Positions 15,991 to 23,881 of a stretch of 32,004 bases of DNA are shown here, piece by piece. Every line of letters begins with the position of its first letter. Positions within the stretch are counted from its first letter, which is position 1. The position numbers and the translations under genes were made by a program. Origin of the DNA: Psychromonas arctica DSM 14288 (GTDB taxonomy: Bacteria > Pseudomonadota > Gammaproteobacteria > Enterobacterales > Psychromonadaceae); NCBI RefSeq assembly GCF_000482725.1, contig NZ_AXWP01000055.1:1-32004 (forward strand), written 5' to 3'. Below the pieces are notes generated by a model. The model did not search any database and was not told the origin of the DNA. It worked only from the letters and a program-made list of their open reading frames with translations.

Positions 15991-16006
15991 GCTTATGTAC
16001 ATAAGC
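15991..16006. promoter_or_regulatory. 16-bp perfect palindrome in the nirB leader
   Basis: GCTTATGTACATAAGC lies between the predicted transcription start and the nirB ribosome site. It could be an operator or a leader hairpin. The regulator is unknown. Confidence 0.45.
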
Positions 16007-16050
16007 AATAAGTTAACACTACAAAATAGAAGTTAAAGGAAGTAACAATT

Positions 16051-18579
16051 ATGAGTAAACAGCGCATTGTTGTGGTTGGAAACGGCATGGTAGGCCATAA
16101 GTTTATCGATACCATTATCGGTACTGATGAGTCCAAATATGAGGTGATTACTTTTTCTGAAGAGTCCCGCCTTGCATATGACCGTGTCCAATTAAGTTAT
16201 TTCTTTTCAGGCAAAACAGCCGAAGACCTTGCATTAACAGATGCTGCCTATTACGAAGAAAATGGCATCAAATTTGTCCTTAACGATAAAGTTGTTGATT
16301 TAGACTTTGATAACAGAAATGTTATTACGGCAAGTGGCCGCGTTGAAAGCTACGATAAATTAGTATTAGCGACGGGTTCTTACCCATTTGTTCCACCTAT
16401 TCCAGGCAATGACCAAGAGCATTGTCATGTATATCGTACCATCGATGATTTAGAAGCAATCACCCAATCCGGTGAAACCAGCAAAACAGGTGTTGTTATT
16501 GGTGGCGGTTTATTAGGGCTTGAAGCGGGCAACGCATTGGTTAATTTAGGTGTTGAAACACATATTGTTGAATTCGCACCACGTTTAATGGCTGTTCAGT
16601 TAGATGATGGCGGCGGTGCATTATTAAAACGCAAAATCGAAGGCTTAGGTGTACACGTACATACTGAAAAAGCGACCACAGAAATCGTTGCAGGTACAAC
16701 CTCGCGTTACAGAATGAACTTTGCTGATGGTTCGCATTTAGAAACCGACATGATCATCTTTTCTGCGGGTATTCGCCCTCAAGATGAACTCGCTCGTAAA
16801 ACTGGTATTCCCATTGGTGAGCGTGGCGGTATCGTTATTAACAACCATTGTGAAACAGGTGTTGAAGATGTTTACGCGATTGGTGAATGTGCGTTATGGG
16901 AAAACTTTATATTCGGTCTAGTAGCGCCTGGTTACCAAATGGCAAAAGTAGCTGCTGCACACATGCATGGAGATTCAGACTCTGAATTTACCGGTGCAGA
17001 TATGAGCACTAAATTGAAATTGTTAGGTATCGATGTAGCCAGTATTGGTGAAGTACACGGCAAAACACCAGGTGCACAGTCATACACTTATCACGATGAA
17101 ATTGAACAAGTTTACAAGCGTTTAATTGTTTCAGCTGACGGCACAAAAATGGTTGGTGCGGTATTAGTAGGGGATGTTGAAGCTTACGGCACGTTATTAC
17201 AATTAAAACTAAATGATATGAAGCTGCCTGCTAACCCAAGTGTGCTTATTTTACCCTCGTCTGGTGGTGAAGAAGCTGCGGGGATGGGCGTTGATGCGTT
17301 ACCTGATACGGCTGCTATTTGTTCATGTTTTGATGTGTCTAAAGGAGACATCAAAAATGCGGTTGTAGCAGGTTGTTGCAGCATGGGGGAGCTAAAAGCG
17401 TCGACTAAAGCGACCACAGGTTGTGGTGGTTGTTCTGCCCTCGCTAAACAAGTGTTAGATAACGAATTATCAAACCTTGGTTTTGAAGTTAAAAAAGATA
17501 TCTGTGAGCATTTTGCTTATTCACGCCAAGAACTAGCTGACATTATCCGTGTTAAAAAAATTAAAACATTTTCAGCTTTACTCGCTGAGTGTGGAAGTGG
17601 CATTGGTTGTGAAATTTGTAAACCCGCAGTAGCGAGTATTTTAGCGTCTTACTGGAATGCTTATGTATTAGAAGATGAGCACATAGGCTTACAGGATACT
17701 AATGATAACTACCTTGGCAATATGCAAAAAGATGGTACCTATTCCGTTGTGCCTCGTATTCCTGGTGGTGAAATAACACCCGATGGTTTGATTGTTATCG
17801 GGCAAGTCGCTAAAGAGTTTGACCTTTACACCAAAATTACCGGCGGTGCGCGTGTTGACCTATTTGGTGCGCAGTTGCATGAATTACCGGCTATTTGGAA
17901 AAAGTTAGTTGATGCAGGTTTTGAAACAGGACATGCATACGGCAAGTCGTTACGTACCGTTAAATCTTGTGTTGGTAGTACTTGGTGTCGTTACGGGCTT
18001 AAAAACAGTATCGGTTTCGCGATTGATCTTGAAAATCGTTACAAAGGTTTACGTTCTCCTCATAAAGTTAAATTCGGTGTCTCTGGTTGTACCCGTGAAT
18101 GTGCAGAAGCACAAGGTAAAGACTTTGGATTAATTGCAACGGATAGCGGTTGGAACTTATATGTTGGCGGTAATGGAGGAATGCGCCCTCGCCATGGTGA
18201 TTTATTTGCTTCTGATTTAAGCGATGAGCAATTACGCACTTATGTGGATCGCATCTATATGTTCTACATTCGTACGGCAGATCGTCTACAACGTACTTCA
18301 GTGTGGTTAGAGAATATGGAAGGTGGGATTGAATACTTAAGAGAGGTTGTAATTAACGATTCTCTTAATATTGCGACTGAATTAGAAGCTGAAATGGAAA
18401 CTAACATTGAGAACTACCAATGTGAGTGGAAAACAACGATTGAAGATCCAGAAAAACTAAAACGTTTCAAACACTATATCAATAGTACTGAAGCCGATAC
18501 TGGCCTTGCTTTCAAAGTTGAGAGGGAACAACGTTTCCCTGCTTCTAAGAAAGAAATTTTAATCAAAGAGTTAAGCTAA
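16051..18579 (+). CDS. nirB: Nitrite reductase (NAD(P)H) large subunit
   Basis: An 842-residue cytoplasmic siroheme enzyme (E. coli NirB is 847) that reduces nitrite to ammonium with NAD(P)H. The N-terminal pyridine-nucleotide disulfide oxidoreductase part (1-300) begins with VVVGNGMVGHKF for FAD and has VVIGGGLLGLEAG (about 150-162) for NAD(P)H. The BFD-like [2Fe-2S] domain uses Cys424, Cys426, Cys458 and Cys461. Two ferredoxin-like repeats and the siroheme/[4Fe-4S] site follow, with Cys640-x5-Cys646 and Cys680-x3-Cys684 exactly as the family demands. AAAGGAAG (16035-16042) precedes the ATG. nirD begins 13 bp after the stop. A sigma-54-like promoter and a palindrome lie upstream. Confidence 0.96.
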   Translation: MSKQRIVVVGNGMVGHKFIDTIIGTDESKYEVITFSEESRLAYDRVQLSYFFSGKTAEDLALTDAAYYEENGIKFVLNDKVVDLDFDNRNVITASGRVESYDKLVLATGSYPFVPPIPGNDQEHCHVYRTIDDLEAITQSGETSKTGVVIGGGLLGLEAGNALVNLGVETHIVEFAPRLMAVQLDDGGGALLKRKIEGLGVHVHTEKATTEIVAGTTSRYRMNFADGSHLETDMIIFSAGIRPQDELARKTGIPIGERGGIVINNHCETGVEDVYAIGECALWENFIFGLVAPGYQMAKVAAAHMHGDSDSEFTGADMSTKLKLLGIDVASIGEVHGKTPGAQSYTYHDEIEQVYKRLIVSADGTKMVGAVLVGDVEAYGTLLQLKLNDMKLPANPSVLILPSSGGEEAAGMGVDALPDTAAICSCFDVSKGDIKNAVVAGCCSMGELKASTKATTGCGGCSALAKQVLDNELSNLGFEVKKDICEHFAYSRQELADIIRVKKIKTFSALLAECGSGIGCEICKPAVASILASYWNAYVLEDEHIGLQDTNDNYLGNMQKDGTYSVVPRIPGGEITPDGLIVIGQVAKEFDLYTKITGGARVDLFGAQLHELPAIWKKLVDAGFETGHAYGKSLRTVKSCVGSTWCRYGLKNSIGFAIDLENRYKGLRSPHKVKFGVSGCTRECAEAQGKDFGLIATDSGWNLYVGGNGGMRPRHGDLFASDLSDEQLRTYVDRIYMFYIRTADRLQRTSVWLENMEGGIEYLREVVINDSLNIATELEAEMETNIENYQCEWKTTIEDPEKLKRFKHYINSTEADTGLAFKVEREQRFPASKKEILIKELS

Positions 18580-18592
18580 TAGGATGCAAAAC

Positions 18593-18943
18593 ATGGAAGC
18601 TAAATCAAACGATACAACATGGACGGATATCTGTCCTCTCAATGACTTAACACCTGATGCAGGTATTTGCGCTCTATTTAATCAACAACAAGTTGCAATA
18701 TTCTTATGTAAACAAAGTAACAGTGTTTATGCCGTTGATAACTTTGACCCATTCGGTGAAGCAAACGTGTTATCGCGCGGCATCATAGGTTCAACAGCAG
18801 ACATCACTTATGTCGCATCACCTTTGTATAAACAACGTTTTAACTTAGTGACGGGTGAATGTTTAGATTCTGAAGAACATAAACTTAAAACCTTTAACGT
18901 TCGCATTGAAAACGATCATATTCAGCTTAAAGAAGCCAGCTAA
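18593..18943 (+). CDS. nirD: Nitrite reductase (NAD(P)H) small subunit
   Basis: A 116-residue Rieske-like fold protein, partner of NirB. The blocks WTDICPLNDL, GICALFNQQQVAIF, VDNFDPFGEANVLSRGI and ASPLYKQRFNL match NirD throughout; as in other NirD proteins the Rieske cluster ligands (C-x-H pairs) are absent, so no [2Fe-2S] is expected. Two ATGs are possible: the one at 18584 overlaps the AGGA sequence, whereas the one at 18593 has AGGA (18581-18584) 8 bases upstream and gives a normal family start, so I chose the latter. It lies 13 bp after nirB and is coupled to it. Confidence 0.93.
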   Translation: MEAKSNDTTWTDICPLNDLTPDAGICALFNQQQVAIFLCKQSNSVYAVDNFDPFGEANVLSRGIIGSTADITYVASPLYKQRFNLVTGECLDSEEHKLKTFNVRIENDHIQLKEAS

Positions 18944-18977
18944 GCGAACCTTTTATAGTTAATAAGTTAACGTTAAT

Positions 18978-19000
18978 AAGCTTAATGTTGCATTAAGCTT
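18978..19000 (+). terminator. Hairpin between nirD and narK (weak or partial terminator)
   Basis: Perfect 10-bp stem AAGCTTAATG/CATTAAGCTT with a TTG loop. Only two T follow, so it is more likely an mRNA processing or attenuation hairpin than a full terminator. It may lower narK relative to nirBD. Confidence 0.5.
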
Positions 19001-19024
19001 TTGCATAAGACAGACAGGATATAT

Positions 19025-20497
19025 ATGAGTAAGAGTAATTTTAATATTTTTTCTTTTCAGGGAAAAATGAAAACACTGCATTTAAGTTGGATGGCCTTTT
19101 TCATCACTTTTGCAGTTTGGTTTAACTTCGCTCCTTTATTGCATGCAGTAAAAGAAACCCTTGGATTAAGTAGTGAAGAAATCAAAACACTATTGATCCT
19201 TAACGTTGCAATCACTATTCCTGCCCGTGTCATTATTGGTTCTCTAACAGATAAATATGGGCCAAGAATTGTCTATTCAGCGTTATTAATCCTATGTTCA
19301 ATTCCTTGTTTCACTTTCGCTTTTTCAGAAAACTTTATGCAAGCGGCCATATCGCGTTTTGCACTAGGTTTCATTGGTGCAGGTTTTGTTGTTGGTATTC
19401 GTTTGGTCTCTGAATGGTTCCCACATAATGAGCTAGGTACTGCTGAAGGTATTTATGGTGGTTGGGGTAACTTTGGTAGTGCGGCTGCTGCGTTCTCATT
19501 ACCAACGATCGCTTTATTATTCGGTGGTGATGACGGATGGCGCTATGCAATGGCTGTTACTGGTCTATTAAGCTTAGTGTTTGGTTTTATCTTTTATGCA
19601 AACGTAACAGACACCCCAAAAGGGGCGACATACTTTAAACCTGCTAATTTAACTGCAATGGAAGTGACTTCTAAAGGTGATTTCTTCTTATTATTACTGA
19701 TGAAAATCCCTATGTATGCTGCATTAGCATTATTAGCTTGGAAGCTTTCACCTTCTAATGTGGGTATGATCACTGACACTGTTTGCTATACTATTTACGG
19801 TTTATTATTAGCTTTATACCTGTATGAATGGTCACAAGTATGGAAAGTTAATAAATCAATCTTTACAACACCTGTACCTGAATTACATCAGTATAAATTC
19901 AAACAAGTTGCGGTATTAAATATTCTTTATTTTGCTACTTTTGGTTCTGAATTAGCCGTTGTTTCAATGCTACCTTTGTTCTTCCTAGAAACCTTTGAAT
20001 TAACACCGGTTGTTGCTGGTATGGTGGCCTCTGCTTATGCCTTCATGAACTTAGCATCTCGTCCCGGTGGTGGTTGGCTTTCAGATAGATTTGGTCGTAA
20101 ATCGACTCTGATTATCCTGACGGCAGGTTTAGCACTAGGTTACTTATTAATGGCACAAATCAACGGTGGTTGGACATTATGGGTAGCGGTTGCAGCTGCT
20201 ATGTTATGTTCTTTCTTCGTGCAAGCGGGTGAAGGTGCTGTATTTGCGACTGTGCCACTAATTAAACGTCGTATGACAGGACAAATTGCAGGTATGACAG
20301 GCGCTTATGGTAATGTGGGTGCGGTTGTCTACTTAACTATCTTATCTTTTGTTGATTACCAAACATTTTTCTACGTGATTGCAGTGACTGCATTTATCGG
20401 TCTTGTGACATTATTGTTTATGACTGAACCTAAAGGCAAGATTGCAGAAGTCAATGAAGATGGTAGTGTGACGCTTATTGATGTTGGGAGTCACTAA
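19025..20497 (+). CDS. narK: Nitrate/nitrite transporter, MFS NNP family
   Basis: A 490-residue inner-membrane carrier with about 12 transmembrane segments. The family blocks are the early NFAPLLHAVK, the two nitrate-signature regions EWFPHNELGTAEGIYGGWGN (19-residue area about 135-154) and GMTGAYGNVGAVVYL (about 420-434), and the substrate-site Arg in VVGIRLVSEW and NLASRPGGGW (second half). I chose the ATG at 19025 because AGGA lies 6-9 bases upstream; an upstream TTG at 19001 would overlap the hairpin and add eight residues. Standing directly between nirD and the kinase/phosphatase, it should import nitrate for NasA and perhaps exchange nitrite. The symbol follows common use; it is the assimilatory paralogue type. 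Confidence 0.92.
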   Translation: MSKSNFNIFSFQGKMKTLHLSWMAFFITFAVWFNFAPLLHAVKETLGLSSEEIKTLLILNVAITIPARVIIGSLTDKYGPRIVYSALLILCSIPCFTFAFSENFMQAAISRFALGFIGAGFVVGIRLVSEWFPHNELGTAEGIYGGWGNFGSAAAAFSLPTIALLFGGDDGWRYAMAVTGLLSLVFGFIFYANVTDTPKGATYFKPANLTAMEVTSKGDFFLLLLMKIPMYAALALLAWKLSPSNVGMITDTVCYTIYGLLLALYLYEWSQVWKVNKSIFTTPVPELHQYKFKQVAVLNILYFATFGSELAVVSMLPLFFLETFELTPVVAGMVASAYAFMNLASRPGGGWLSDRFGRKSTLIILTAGLALGYLLMAQINGGWTLWVAVAAAMLCSFFVQAGEGAVFATVPLIKRRMTGQIAGMTGAYGNVGAVVYLTILSFVDYQTFFYVIAVTAFIGLVTLLFMTEPKGKIAEVNEDGSVTLIDVGSH

Positions 20498-20504
20498 TCA
20501 TTTT

Positions 20505-20530
20505 ATGGCAGTGGCTTTTGTCACTGCCAT
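20505..20530 (+). terminator. Hairpin after narK without T tract
   Basis: Stem ATGGCAGTG (20505-20513) with CACTGCCAT (20522-20530), 8-base loop. The following ATTGTAG is not a T tract, so termination is doubtful and read-through into the kinase/phosphatase gene is expected. Confidence 0.45.
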
Positions 20531-20570
20531 ATTGTAGCAATCACAGTAAGTCGGTAAGGTAACAATCTGC

Positions 20571-22325
20571 ATGAATAAGAGTCAATCAACACCAAAGTTG
20601 AAAGTGTGTATCGGTGGTTATTCAACGGCCGGAAAGCGTTCGGTCAATCAAGATGCTTTTGCAGTTAAAGATCCTTATTCAGCCTTAGAAAAAACTACCA
20701 AAGGTATTGTTGCGTGTGTTGCTGATGGTGTGAGTTGCAGTAACAAAGGCCAACAAGCTAGCCATACTAGTGTTACTCAGTTTATTAGTGACTATTACAG
20801 CACCAATAAAAACTGGGATGTAAAAGAATCTGCAAGTAAAGTCCTCAATTCACTCAACAGTTGGTTATACCAACACAATCAAGACGATCTTCGTCATAAT
20901 GGCTTGATCACTACATTTAGTAGTGTTGTCATAAAATCTAATACTGCGCATTTATTACATATCGGCGATAGCCGTATTTATCGTTTTCGCGCTCAAAAAT
21001 TAAAACAGTTATCCCATGATCACAGTAGAGCGGTTTATAAACAGAATCCGGTATTAACGCGTGCACTAGGGATGGATTGCCACATTGACATCGACTATCA
21101 AGCAATTCCACTTCAAGTTGAAGACTTGTTTATGTTGTGTAGCGATGGTGTGCATGATTATTTAGATAACAGTTCCCTTAGCGGCTACTTAAATACCTTA
21201 AGTAATGACGCTGATACCAAAGCCTTTGAGCAGCTTGCGCAAATAATTTGTGATGATGCCTTAGCACAAGGCAGTAGCGATAATATTAGTTGTTTATTAG
21301 TCAAGATCACGTCGTTACCTCGTGCGGATTTAACTGAGTTATTTACACATTTAAATAGTTTGATCATTCCTCCTGCATTACAAGTAGGAAATGAAATTGA
21401 TTGTTTTCATATTGATAAAATTTTGCATCAAGGGGTACGCAGCCATGTCTATCTTGCTACCGATAAGAGTACAAAAAAATCCATAGTGCTTAAAATGCCG
21501 TCGCTCAACTTCGAAGAAGATTTAAATTATCTGTTAGGTTTTTACAAAGAGCAGTGGGTAGGGCAGTCTATTAAGCATCCTGCGATTATGTCGATTGCGA
21601 GTAATATTAAAAACTCTGTTTTTTTGTACCATATTTGTGAGCTGGTAGAAGGGATCTCTTTAAGAGAGTGGATGCAAAAAAATCCTATCATAGAGCAGCA
21701 CCAAGCTTATGTGATTGTCACAAAAGTGGTTAATGCGGTGCGAGTGTTGCAGCGAGCAGGGATGGTGCATCGTGATTTAAAGCCTGAAAATATTATGATT
21801 TCTGAGCAAGGGGAAGTGAAGCTCATTGACTTTGGTACGGTTAAAGTCAACGGTTTTGAAGAGATAGAAAAAGAACAGCAAGAAGAGCCGCTAGGAGCGG
21901 TTGATTATATTGCCCCTGAATACTTAAATGAGGGGCAAAGCTCATCATTATCTGATCTATTTTCCATTGCGGTTATTGCCTATGAATTATTAGCTAGCCA
22001 TCTGCCGTATCCCGGTAATCAAGGACAATCGTTAGACAGAGCAAGGCAATATAGTTGGGTTTATCAACCCATTAAAATGCATCGACCAGAGCTATCAAAT
22101 CGATTAGATCATGTTTTGCAAAAAGCATTACATCCCGACCCATTAAAACGCTATAGCAGTATGAGTGAGTTTGTCGCTGAGCTCAGTCATGTTCAAAAAA
22201 AGCAGCAGTTGGCAGAACCTAAGAAAACGTTATTAGAACGCGATCCTGTTAAATTTTGGCAATACTTGGCATTTATTTTTATTGGGGTGAGTGCATTTGA
22301 ATTGCTGTTATTGTTAAAAGGGTAG
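20571..22325 (+). CDS. Bifunctional PP2C-type phosphatase / Ser-Thr protein kinase, membrane-anchored
   Basis: A 584-residue fusion protein. Residues 10-245 are a PP2C phosphatase with the metal-binding acids in QDAFAV (Asp28), VADGVS (Asp52-Gly53), CSDGVHDYL (Asp192) and SSDNISCLL (Asp237), plus GDSRIYRFR. Residues of about 275-540 are a Hanks-type kinase: a degenerate glycine loop (LHQGVRSHVY), Lys308 in VLKMPS, HRDLKPEN (Asp402) and DFG (Asp420), with AVDYIAPEYL after the activation segment. Residues 563-582 form a C-terminal membrane helix, so both domains face the cytosol. All catalytic residues look intact. It is the last gene of the nirBD-narK operon. The same gene order occurs in other gammaproteobacteria and pseudomonads. 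The substrate is unknown; NarK, NasA or NirBD are natural candidates by position. Confidence 0.92.
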   Translation: MNKSQSTPKLKVCIGGYSTAGKRSVNQDAFAVKDPYSALEKTTKGIVACVADGVSCSNKGQQASHTSVTQFISDYYSTNKNWDVKESASKVLNSLNSWLYQHNQDDLRHNGLITTFSSVVIKSNTAHLLHIGDSRIYRFRAQKLKQLSHDHSRAVYKQNPVLTRALGMDCHIDIDYQAIPLQVEDLFMLCSDGVHDYLDNSSLSGYLNTLSNDADTKAFEQLAQIICDDALAQGSSDNISCLLVKITSLPRADLTELFTHLNSLIIPPALQVGNEIDCFHIDKILHQGVRSHVYLATDKSTKKSIVLKMPSLNFEEDLNYLLGFYKEQWVGQSIKHPAIMSIASNIKNSVFLYHICELVEGISLREWMQKNPIIEQHQAYVIVTKVVNAVRVLQRAGMVHRDLKPENIMISEQGEVKLIDFGTVKVNGFEEIEKEQQEEPLGAVDYIAPEYLNEGQSSSLSDLFSIAVIAYELLASHLPYPGNQGQSLDRARQYSWVYQPIKMHRPELSNRLDHVLQKALHPDPLKRYSSMSEFVAELSHVQKKQQLAEPKKTLLERDPVKFWQYLAFIFIGVSAFELLLLLKG

Positions 22326-22447
22326 AGTTTTAAGAAAAGATCAACTGGGATAAGGAGTTATAGCCTTTCTCAGGCAACCACTTACCGACTATCAGCATAG
22401 ACAAAACTTTCCGAATATTAAATAATTTCAACATCTACTTTTTGAGG

Positions 22448-22714
22448 TCACGCGACTTTGTGCATCTGTTTCAATGCACATTTACAAAGCCCATTAGACA
22501 ATGCCGGACATTTTTTACATGCTACCGATTTGTACGGGATATAAGCAGAAGATAAGTCCGCGGTATTAAAATCATTTGTAAAAGACAAACTCGGCTTCAG
22601 ATGTTGATATTTATTTTGTTGATATTGTTGCGGTGCCTGTTGTTGCCGATATTGATTGCGTTGAAGCTCTTTAATTTTATCCGTTAGTGCTTTGAATGCT
22701 TTTTTATTATCCAT
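22448..22714 (-). CDS. Small Cys-cluster protein, unknown function
   Basis: An 88-residue protein that I do not recognise. The N-terminal half is charged and glutamine-rich (RNQYRQQQAPQQYQQNKY), and looks flexible. The C-terminal third has four cysteines as C-x2-C-x7-C-x-C (CKKCPALSNGLCKC, about residues 67-80), a plausible metal or Fe-S site. It is real by its ribosome site (GAGGTGA 4-5 bases before the ATG on the minus strand) and by its compact cysteine motif. A Fur-like box lies about 55 bp upstream, which suggests iron control. It is a single gene, on the opposite strand to the kinase/phosphatase. Confidence 0.62.
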   Translation of the reverse strand: MDNKKAFKALTDKIKELQRNQYRQQQAPQQYQQNKYQHLKPSLSFTNDFNTADLSSAYIPYKSVACKKCPALSNGLCKCALKQMHKVA

Positions 22715-22769
22715 TCGTCACCTCATTATTGATCGTACTTATTAATAATGTAGCACTAATGCGAATGGA

Positions 22770-22788
22770 AATGAATATCATTATTATC
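22770..22788. promoter_or_regulatory. Fur-box-like sequence upstream of the Cys-cluster gene
   Basis: AATGAATATCATTATTATC agrees with the 19-base Fur consensus GATAATGATAATCATTATC at 13 positions, including the complete right half ATTATC. It would overlap the -35 region of a promoter reading into the gene at 22714 (possible -10 TACATT on the minus strand near 22748). Confidence 0.45.
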
Positions 22789-22970
22789 GTTATTGAGAAT
22801 ATTAATAACTTTATTGCTTATCGGTAAAGCGAATTAAGGTAATGAGTCGCGTGTTCTCTTCTTAATGAAGAATTAGGAGTAGAGGGCTGTATTCAATAAG
22901 CTGTCATAGCAACTGGTGTGAATCAGTTAAAAAGCACTTATGGCTAGTAAGCGCTATACAGGATTAGCAA

Positions 22971-23022
22971 TTTAAGATGGCATCCTTAAGCTTTCATCTT
23001 TAAGCTACCATCTTAAAGGCCA
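22971..23022. repeat. Three tandem 14-bp repeats forming a nested hairpin
   Basis: CATCCTTAAGCTTT, CATCTTTAAGCTAC and CATCTTAAAGGCCA follow one another (22981-23022). Together with TTTAAGATGG at 22971-22980 and its complement CCATCTTAAA at 23008-23017 they form a nested stem. It sits just after the methyltransferase stop (minus strand), but lacks a T tract in that direction. Confidence 0.5.
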
Positions 23023-23029
23023 CAGTTTT

Positions 23030-23881
23030 TTAATTACCGGTAATAACGGTTCTTAATCCATAGTCTAATATTTTGCCTGTTTGGCTTTTTACACTCAATG
23101 TCGTTACTTCTACTTTTTCACCATTACATAGCTCATTGGTTATTTCTCGAATGCGTTGTGCATCTAAGCGAGGTGAATAGGTATTGGCGATGATAAACCC
23201 GCCTTTAGCGCGTAATGCTAATGCGGCTTCTATCAGTTCAGGGAATTTATTTTCAATTTTCCAGCGTTCTTTTTTAGCGCCAATTCCAAATGCTGGTGGA
23301 TCCATGATTAAACCTTGGTATTGTTTACCGCGTTTAATTTCACGTTGAGCAAACTTCAATGCATCCTCTAATACCCAGTGCACATCAGTTAAACCGGAAG
23401 ACTCCATGTTCTCTTTGCCCCACTTAATAATTTGCTTAACAGAGTCGCAATGTAAAACCTCTGCACCTTTGTCTCGAGCGACTAAAGAAGCAACGCCAGT
23501 GTAAGCAAATAAATTTAAAAAACGATCGCCAGCGTTAAGGTGATGAGCAATATAATCCCAGTTAGCACGTTGCTCTGGAAACAAACCAACATGTTTGAAT
23601 TTAGTGAGGTGTAGGTTGATAGTGATATTATTAAAGGTTATTTGCCAATCATGTGCTAAATCACCTTGTAATGTTTTCCACTCTCCAGCACTGCTGCTGC
23701 TCTCAATAAATTCAAAGTGCGCTTTAGCCAACCACTCTCTTTTAGATAAAACGGGCTCAAAATAAGCGTTCATTTCTGGGCGGATCGTGACAATGTTACC
23801 CCAACGTTCGAGTTTTTGATTATTACCTGCATCAATTAATTCGTAGTCATGCCATGGTGCAGTAAAGGTACGTTTCATCAT
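23030..23881 (-). CDS. Class I SAM-dependent methyltransferase, RlmI-like (COG1092 type)
   Basis: A 283-residue cytosolic enzyme. The SAM-binding motif I is FLNLFAYTGVASLVARDKGA (about residues 123-142 from this start), HCDSVK follows as the acidic motif II, and the catalytic motif IV is MDPPAFG, as in rRNA m5C/m7G methyltransferases of the RlmI/RlmK group. It lacks the N-terminal PUA domain of RlmI, so it belongs to the shorter branch whose RNA target is unknown. The frame is open further upstream to 23962, but those 27 residues look like a chance hydrophobic stretch and no family member needs them; the tandem ATG ATG at 23876-23881 followed by KRTFTAPWHDYELID fits the family start. No good ribosome site precedes either, so the start stays uncertain. 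Confidence 0.82.
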   Translation of the reverse strand: MMKRTFTAPWHDYELIDAGNNQKLERWGNIVTIRPEMNAYFEPVLSKREWLAKAHFEFIESSSSAGEWKTLQGDLAHDWQITFNNITINLHLTKFKHVGLFPEQRANWDYIAHHLNAGDRFLNLFAYTGVASLVARDKGAEVLHCDSVKQIIKWGKENMESSGLTDVHWVLEDALKFAQREIKRGKQYQGLIMDPPAFGIGAKKERWKIENKFPELIEAALALRAKGGFIIANTYSPRLDAQRIREITNELCNGEKVEVTTLSVKSQTGKILDYGLRTVITGN

